Shown piece after piece: positions 57,665 through 64,000 of a stretch of 64,000 nt of DNA. The stretch is from Sciurus carolinensis. Its lineage: Eukaryota; Chordata; Mammalia; Rodentia; Sciuridae. The translations under genes were made by a program, and so were the position numbers. Under the pieces are notes generated by a model. That model was not told the origin of the DNA. It did no database searches and saw only the letters and a list, made by a program, of their open reading frames with translations. How positions within the stretch are numbered: position 1 is the stretch's first letter; each line of letters begins with the position of its first letter. The stretch lies in assembly GCF_902686445.1 (NCBI RefSeq), contig NC_062220.1, positions 95,604,143 to 95,668,142 on the forward strand, read 5' to 3'.

Positions 57665-59780
57665 AATGAGCAAAACTCCATAAATGTAAAGTATACAATG
57701 TGCTTGAATGTGCTTTACTCAATGAGCTTTCAAAAGGTCTTGTGTAAATTGATTTTATGCATACTGAATCAGATCTAAAATATGCTACAGAAATATGGTA
57801 ATTAAAAACCACAGACAATCGTTTTGTATTGTGCTTATCTACAAACACATGCCTCTGGGGGTTTTTAAGGAAAACAAAAGCCCATCATTATATGGGAAAG
57901 AGGTGCTAATATAATTTATCTATTTGTAGAATGGATAATGAAGAATATCAATGTTTTATTCTTACTGTCACTGTTCAAAATTCAAATTTACAGTAGACCC
58001 ATAGAAATAGAGATCAATGCAATAGACCACAGGACCCAAATGGCTGTAAACCACAGGCTGACCACCAGGAGCTTGTATTCTATTTCAAGAGATGTGCACA
58101 CATAAAGAGAAATGTAAATTATATTGCGTGCAAATGTATTAACTGCCAATAAAAGCTACAGGCAAAAAAAATGGTTCAAGAAAATAGAAGGCTGGAGAAA
58201 TTATTGCATATAATGTGATCAGAAATGGTTTGAGCACAAAGGCAGCTCTCAGCAGGGTTTAGCAAAGCCAGAATTTTGAGCACTGGTGAGCTAGGCAAGG
58301 TAAGAGGAATTTGAGCTATTGTACTGTTAAAAGGAAACTGTAAGAGATGAGAAACTCTGTGAATGTGTAGGGATGTATTTCTAAAGGAGCAGTTTCTACA
58401 AAACAGGAGGATATTTGAGAACTGCTTATACCATGCAGATACCTTGGACTACAGATAATGCTTGGGAAAATATGGAAGGATGTGAATTTATGTTAAGGAA
58501 TATAATTCTAAGCAATCTGAAAGATATATAGAACAAAGGCTTGAAACTCTGTATCTCTTCCCATCACCCTTTCTGGGCCTGAATCAGTCACACCAACGAC
58601 CTCTCCAAGTGTTCATCCTACACACAGCTCAGTAAAGACAATGGGACTCCCTCGCCTGTTGAAATAGCCTGTACTTGCTTTCCTTGAGCAGAGGTGAGAT
58701 CTGTCTCCTGTACAGAAAGGATGGAGTCCATACACTGGGCCATAAATGACACATCTCATGTTCCCTCTATATGATATAACTTGACAAAGTTGGTAACACC
58801 TCTGAGATCCCATTTCTTCAGGCTCATGTATAGGCAGTTCTATTAACCATGTGTCTGTCTGTCTTCTAAAGGCAACTGAAAGACTGTACAAGGCAACAGC
58901 ATGTCCATTAAGCAGAAAAATGAAACTGGTAATCAGCTAGCAGGTCACACTGGTGATGGGAGCTGGTGTCGTTAGGCATTGTTGATACTTCATATCATGA
59001 GAGAACATGGATCTGACACCAAGGGCATGTGTCATGAACCCATGGATCAGAGGACTAAGCAGAGGATGGGACAGATTTAGACAGAAGGAGAGAGACGTGG
59101 GGACTATGAAGGAAGCTTACACAGACTAATCAAATAAGGAGAAAAATCTCAGGCACTGAAGCTTAATGAGGACAGAGGTACAGAAGACCTGAACCAGCAG
59201 CTTTGCCCAGTGTAACCACGAAAGCAAGGAAACTATGAAAGGCTGAGTGGAGACCATTTGACTGGGAAGATCCATGAGTACTGTTGTAAAGAAAGGTAAA
59301 TGGCTGTCTGTCCAAAGATTCAGAAGACACTGAAACAACACTGACAGCATGCACTGATGGTACTGATGACATTTAAATAAGTTTGAACTGGGGAAAAAAA
59401 AAAAAAAAAGAATAAATTACCTACTAGCAAAAGACAGCTCTAGGACCAGAGAGGATTTTCCAAGGTAGGGGTAGAACATCTTACTGTTGGTGATAGAGAA
59501 GAAGACAATAAATGAAGAAGAGATGGATGGGACACAGCTGCAGGAAAAGGATGGGTTAAAAGAAACATGGAGCAAAAGAGGTGTGGGTTAGGATAGGCCA
59601 AAAGCCCTAGGGACAAAGGGGAAGTACCTCTTCCCCTCTCTGCTCGTTCCTAGAAAAAGAGGCCATATGGCAGATGCCAAAGGCCTGGAGCAGTCTGTGC
59701 TACTGTGCAAATCTACAGACATCAGTGGTGACTTTCTGGTCAGAGTTCTCCTTGGAAAGCAAGGAATGAAGTGACAGGGC
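57665..59780. other. Mostly unique sequence, nothing firmly recognised
   Basis: About 2.1 kb. An A-run of 17 near 59394-59409 follows unassigned sequence. Minus-strand frames at 58613-58891 (92 codons), 59126-59350 and 59163-59372 show no motif I know. Confidence 0.45.
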
Positions 59781-59784
59781 ATGG

Positions 59785-59819
59785 GCAGGAGATGCAGGAG
59801 ATGCAGGAGATGCAGGAGC
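59785..59819. repeat. 9-bp minisatellite, (GCAGGAGAT)n
   Basis: Nearly four tandem perfect units gcaggagat. Short but exact. Confidence 0.9.
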
Positions 59820-59824
59820 CTTGA

Positions 59825-60145
59825 AGATCTGCTGTCCAGAAGTGTTGGTGGGTAGCCAAGAGATAGAAGAAAACATCATGGAGGTGTTCTAGAGAGCCTG
59901 TGAACATTCCACAGCATGAACTGGCCTCGTGTCCAGCTGGTACACTCCTTTATTCCCAGTGATGCCTCCCCCCTTGCCCTTTAATCTTCTCACCTTCTTA
60001 AACATTTACAAAGTTAGATAGGATAAGAACGGGGTGCAATGGGGGCCTGTTCACAATAGAAGGCCTGGTAAAAAGGAAAACCAGAATATCTAATTTTCCA
60101 GTAGAATGAAAACCTGCTTAAACTAGTAGCCATCATGGCTGCCTT
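59825..60145. other. Unique sequence, nothing recognised
   Basis: Non-coding by inspection. Confidence 0.5.
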
Positions 60146-60149
60146 ACTG

Positions 60150-60305
60150 AGGCATTATTCTGGGGCAGGCAATCTGCTACATTCTTTTCACACACTATCT
60201 ATACAAGAACCATAAAAGTAGCAAATTAAATTCCTGCTTTCACAAGACAAAGAAACTGAGATTCAAAGATGCTAACTGAACCTCCCACAGAAATCAGGGC
60301 TCTTG
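60150..60305 (-). mobile_element. MIR-type SINE, minus strand
   Basis: 'ttctttttcacacactatc'-like text, 'attcctgctttcacaagacaaagaaactgagattcaaagatgctaac' matches antisense MIR ('...acagatgaggaaactgaggc'). Confidence 0.55.
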
Positions 60306-60310
60306 AACGG

Positions 60311-60634
60311 CTATGGAATGAGTGTCCGTGTTCCCCACAAAACCTATATGTTGAAATTAGCTCCCTAAGCTAATGGTTTTAAGAAGAGGACAATTTAGGA
60401 GGTGATTAGGTCCCAAGAGTGCAGTCTTGTAAAAGAGACTCCAGGGAACCTGTTTGCTGCATCCAGCAGATCAGGACCACATGTGTGAGGAACAGGTCCT
60501 TGCCACACACTGAATCCCCTGGTGCCATTATCTGGAAATTTTCAGCTTCCAAAAACATGAGCAAAAAATTCTGTTGCTTGTAAACTATCCAGTTCTAAGT
60601 ATTATGTTACAGCAGCCAAAGAAACTAAGACAAG
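60311..60634 (+). mobile_element. Solo LTR, MLT1 type (MaLR)
   Basis: 'gtgttccccacaaaacctatatgttgaaatt', 'aggaggtgattaggtcccaagagtgcag', 'aaaagagactccagggaacc', 'cactgaatcccctggtgccattatct', 'ttctgttgcttgtaaactatccag', 'cagccaaagaaactaagaca': near-complete MLT1 order. Confidence 0.85.
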
Positions 60635-60639
60635 TACTC

Positions 60640-61225
60640 AAATCTCTATTTCAGTGTCCCTGGAATCTGCACTGTCCACTCTGCCTTTTAGTGGTGCCTC
60701 TTCTCAAACTGTCTGAAGATCTATGCTCTTGACTGAGAAATAAACTATTCAGTAAAAGCTAAGTTAAGAAGAACATTGGGCATGGGAGCCTTTTAACTTT
60801 AGTATATCCAGACAACCATCATCCTTAGCCTCAAGTGACTCCTGAGGTTGAAACTCAACAATAGAGAAGACCAGAGAAGAAATCAGGAATGAGTTGACAA
60901 CTGTTTGCAGTGCTTCATGTGATACAGCAAAGTTCATCGATTAAAAAGCTCCTGGGACTTTTCTGGCCTAGTGGAAACAAAACTGTCTCCTCAAAATTAA
61001 AGATCAACAAGGGGCTATGCAGACAGCCCCTTGAACACCACCAGTATCTTTTGAGATGGCTGAGTAGAATTAAGAACCCTAAGATAATCACCATTAAAGA
61101 AATTCCTCCTCTCACTAACTCACTAATGATACATCTACCTATTAAGTGAGGACTATTAACCAGACACAGGAGAAACAGCAAAAATGAAGCAACTCCTGTC
61201 AAATGACTGTCTCAATATATAGGAA
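60640..61225. other. Unique sequence, nothing recognised
   Basis: Two overlapping frames on opposite strands (60910-61149, 60915-61202) oppose each other; neither has a recognisable motif. Confidence 0.45.
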
Positions 61226-61228
61226 CCT

Positions 61229-61385
61229 CTGCTTTAGAATCATCTGCTGCTTATTACAGACCCAATTAAAGGCCCCGGCCCTGGCCCAGAATCAGAATCT
61301 CTGCAGTAGAAGTTGGGAATATGCACTTTGTAGAAGCTTCCTGAATGATTCTTGTGCACACTCAAGGTTGAGGACCACTGGTTTG
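61229..61385. mobile_element. MER5A DNA transposon (hAT-Charlie MITE)
   Basis: 'tttagaatcatctgctgc', 'ggcccagaatcagaatctctgcag', 'tgattcttgtgcacactcaaggttgaggaccactgg' are the core and right arm of MER5A. Confidence 0.8.
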
Positions 61386-61389
61386 AAAG

Positions 61390-61845
61390 ACAGTAACAAC
61401 ATGTGTGATAAGTAGATGGACACTCAAGATCTCAGAACTCAAAACAACAATGCCTAACCCACACCCTGGAAACATCTTTTAGTGAAACAGTAGCTATCCC
61501 ATTTAAAAAGAAGTGAAGAGCTTTTTAAATGAGATTAACACGCAATGGGAGAAAGGCAGACAGTGTGATTCTTATGGAACAAAGTAGAAGATGAGGAGAA
61601 AACCCAGCTAACAATCATTGCTTCAACTTTTCATTGGACTTACAAGTACATTTACAATTCTCATGCCAAGTTCTGACTCCATCAATAAAAAAATACTTGA
61701 CATCAACTCTGCCACAAGCTTCCCTCCAACTTTTGCAAATGCAGGCAGTAACAGTCTGAGTTCCTAATTTTTTGTCTATATCTCAATGTGGCATCACAAG
61801 GAAGCCTATAAATTTGCGAACTGCTTAAAAGTTCAGTCTTGGAAG
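61390..61845. other. Unique sequence, nothing recognised
   Basis: Non-coding by inspection. Confidence 0.5.
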
Positions 61846-61850
61846 GAAGG

Positions 61851-62277
61851 GGTTTAAGTAAGCTTTATTGGTGCTGTGACTAAATGATCTGACCAGCACA
61901 ATTATAGAGGAGGGAAGGTTTATTTGAAGGCTCACAGTTTTAGAAGTATTAGTCCATAGAGGGCAAGCTTCACCCCTTAGGGCTCGAGGTGAGGCAGTAC
62001 ATTATGGCGCAAGAGTATGGGAGAGGGAAGCAGCTTGCATCATCAGGAAGCAGAGAAAGAGAGAGAATCTCCACTCTCCAGATACAAAATATATACCCCA
62101 AAGTCATACCCCAATTCCCACCTTCTCCAGCCACACCCTACCACTTCAGTTGCCACTCAGTTAATCCCATCAGGGGATTATATCACTGTTTGAGTTAAGA
62201 CTCTCACAACCCAATCATTTATCCTCTGAACCTTCTTGCATTGTCTCTGGGGGATACCTCCCATCCAAACCCTAACA
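61851..62277 (+). mobile_element. Solo LTR, second copy of the 33.2-kb family
   Basis: 'taagctttattggtgctgtgac', 'aggctcacagttttagaagtattagtccatagagg', 'ggctcgaggtgaggcagtacattatggcgc', 'cattgtctctgggggatacc', ending 'accctaaca'. Collinear with 33198-33599 over its whole length. Pentamers gaagg (61846-61850) and gaagt (62278-62282) suggest a 5-bp integration duplication. Confidence 0.78.
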
Positions 62278-62282
62278 GAAGT

Positions 62283-62375
62283 GAAGCTTGGGTTATGTCC
62301 TGGTCTGCCACTAACTGTAAAATTGTGTAACTTCTCTGAACTTTAATATTCTCATCTGTAGAGCTAGAAAAATAA
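62283..62375 (+). mobile_element. MIR SINE fragment, plus strand
   Basis: 'gttatgtcctggtctgccactaactgtaaaattgtgtaacttctctgaactttaatattctcatctgtagagc' is the MIR core. Confidence 0.75.
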
Positions 62376-62379
62376 CCAA

Positions 62380-62860
62380 GAATGAAAGAAAGCAATGCTG
62401 GGTGCCATGATGCACCAAGAAGGACATACCATCATTTCTTTGGTATTTCTTCACAAAATGCAAAACCAGAATCTAATTGGAAGGAATACATTGAAGAACT
62501 CCAAACTAAAGAATTTCCCATAAAATAGCTGTCCTGTACCCTACAAAATTGTCAGGAAATATAAAGACTGAAGAATTGTTCCAGATCAATGGAGACCAAA
62601 GAGACATGACAATAAATACAGTACAGATCCCACTCAGGATATTAACTATTGAGGAAATTGCTATAAAGGAGCTTATTGCAACAATTGATGAAATATGAAT
62701 ATGGACTGTGAACTAAGCTTCTGACAATACAGTGTTCAATTTCCTAGTTTTTGTACATGTACCATGGTTAAGATGATTTTTTTTTTCTTAGAAAATACAC
62801 ACTGATTCATTAAGGTAAAGGTGAGTGGTGCCCATGTAACCCCCTCAAAAAAGCACAGGT
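62380..62860. other. Unique sequence, nothing recognised
   Basis: Non-coding by inspection. Confidence 0.5.
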
Positions 62861-62872
62861 AAAGAGTTCTTT

Positions 62873-63186
62873 GTAGCCAGGCATGGTGGAGCATGCCTAT
62901 AAACCCAGCGGCTCAGGAGGGTGAGGCAGAAGGACTGCAAGTTCAAAGCCAGTCTCAGCAACTTAGTGAGACCCTAAGCAACTCAGTGATACCCTGTCTC
63001 TAAATAAAAATTTTTTTTTTTTTTTGGGTGCTGGGGATCAAACCCAGAGCCTTATGCTTACAAGGCAAGCACTCTACCGACTGAGCTATTAAATAAAATA
63101 TTTTTAAAAAGGGTTGGGGATGTGGCTCAGTGTGTAAGTGCCCTAGGTTCATCCCTGATACCAAAAAATAAAAACAGTAAATAAAT
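62873..63186 (+). mobile_element. B1-ID composite SINE split by an ID SINE
   Basis: 'gccaggcatggtggagcatgcctataaacccagc' head, doubled 'cagcaacttagtgag/agcaactcagtgat' middle, then an interrupted tail that resumes with 'gggttggggatgtggctcagtg'. Perfect 12-bp duplication aaagagttcttt at 62861-62872 and 63187-63198. Confidence 0.95.
63012..63090 (-). mobile_element. ID SINE nested in a B1-ID SINE, minus strand
   Basis: Poly-T then 'gggtgctggggatcaaacccagagccttatgcttacaaggcaagcactctaccgactgagcta'. Flanked by taaataaaaattt-like and taaataaaatattt-like repeats, which may be target duplications. Confidence 0.92.
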
Positions 63187-63199
63187 AAAGAGTTCTTTA

Positions 63200-63690
63200 T
63201 ACAGTTTTCACAATTTCTCTGTGTTCAAATTGTATAAAAATGGTTACTCTTCAGAACTATCAGGCTATGGAAAAAAAAAAAAAAAAACCAAAGGAAACAC
63301 CATGAAACTGTCAAAAATTGGAGAAGATCAAGAAAACAGAACAATTAAATACAGTGTGGTTGGTATCCTTGGATTGGATCCTAGAACCAAAATAAAAACC
63401 AGGATATTAGTGGAAAAACTTATAAAATCCAAATAAAGTTTGTAGTTTAGTTAATGTTATGTGCCAATGTTCATTTCTTAGTTTTGACAAATGTAGCAAG
63501 ATTATGTTAAGGTGTTAATGTTGGGAGAAGGGTATATGCATGAGGGTATACAATCTTTGCAATTTTCTATAATTCTGAAAAGATTATCAAATTAAAGGAT
63601 TATTTTTATGAAAGTATTAAAACACACACATATAGCAAAGAACACTACACCAACTCCCCAAGTACCAGGGAATATATACATATCAAGAGT
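63200..63690. other. Unique sequence, nothing recognised
   Basis: Contains an 18-A run near 63271-63288. No gene recognised. Confidence 0.5.
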
Positions 63691-63789
63691 TGCTATGTTA
63701 AAGCAGAGATTCACAAACTCCACCAACCACTGTTGAGTCAAAACTAAATAGTTCATCAGAACCACTAAATTAAGACTCTCTTAGGAGGG

Positions 63790-63990
63790 AGCCATCAAGA
63801 ACATTTATAGGAACAGGTGCCCCAGGTGATTCTGATGAGCACCAGCTACCCAGCTCAACACCCCTCAGACCCCCTGGAGATCTTGCTAAAGTACACATTC
63901 TGGACCAAAGGTCTAGGAAAGTCCTAAGAATGTGCATTTCTAATGAGCTCCCAGGTGATATCTAAGCATCTGGTCCTCAGCCCCAGATAC
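63790..63990. mobile_element. MER5-like DNA transposon
   Basis: 'gtgccccaggtgattctgatgagcacc', 'cccctggagatcttgctaaagtacacattctgg', 'gtgcatttctaatgagctcccaggtgata' are typical of MER5/Charlie-type MITEs. Confidence 0.6.
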
Positions 63991-64000
63991 TAAGAAGGGC

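Noticed and set aside
58613..58891. 92-codon minus-strand frame, possible exon or LTR part
   Set aside because: No motif and no LTR termini or duplications could be found.

Overview
This window is mammalian nuclear DNA, almost certainly from a squirrel-family rodent (Sciuridae; ground squirrel or marmot type). The evidence is the dominant short repeat: a 7SL/B1-like head ending in 'gaggctgaggcaggagg', an internal 'cctcagcaacttagtgag', and then a tRNA-derived ID-like tail 'ggggatgtggctcagtgg'. Stand-alone ID elements, one rodent-type L1 lineage and ancient mammalian repeats (MIR, L2, MER2, MER5A, MLT-type LTRs) surround it. No intact protein-coding gene, spliced exon set or functional RNA gene could be recognised. 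The longest open frames lie in repeats or antisense to a pseudogene. The window reads as a gene-poor intergenic region or a large intron.

Layout. 1-11 kb: scattered B1-ID SINEs, two old L1 3' ends, a squirrel L1 3' end, an MLT2-like LTR and unique AT-rich DNA. 11.5-13.65 kb: a 5'-truncated, 5'-inverted L1 with perfect 14-bp target-site duplications. 14.7-17.2 kb: a nest in which one MER2 DNA transposon was hit by a CpG-rich solo LTR and by an L1 that itself carries an ID SINE. 19.4-22.7 kb: two older L1 remnants carrying SINEs. 23.4-24.4 kb: the 3' end of a gammaretrovirus-like endogenous retrovirus, with decayed env transmembrane region and a 3' LTR. 25.3-26.3 kb: an RPL6 processed pseudogene whose tail has become an (AAG)n array. 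26.3-48 kb: mostly unique intergenic sequence with scattered SINEs, L2, MIR and MER5, a MaLR LTR split by a second solo LTR (33.1-33.85 kb), and an RFX X-box-like site at 38.43 kb. 44.6-46.1 kb: L2-like sequence. 48.08-48.51 kb: an unexplained GC-rich block. 50.7 kb: a compound (TTTTG)n(GT)n microsatellite. 52.9-64 kb: L2, MIR, MER5A, an MLT1 LTR, a second copy of the 33.2-kb solo LTR family, a young L1 stub and a SINE-in-SINE nest.

There are no operons or cooperating genes. What the window records is an insertion history. Family names come from recognition of consensus features, not from a database search. Where the name is uncertain the entry says so. I found no convincing sign of a new biological system. 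The best leads are the insertion nests, the env relic, the X-box-like site and the unexplained GC-rich block.
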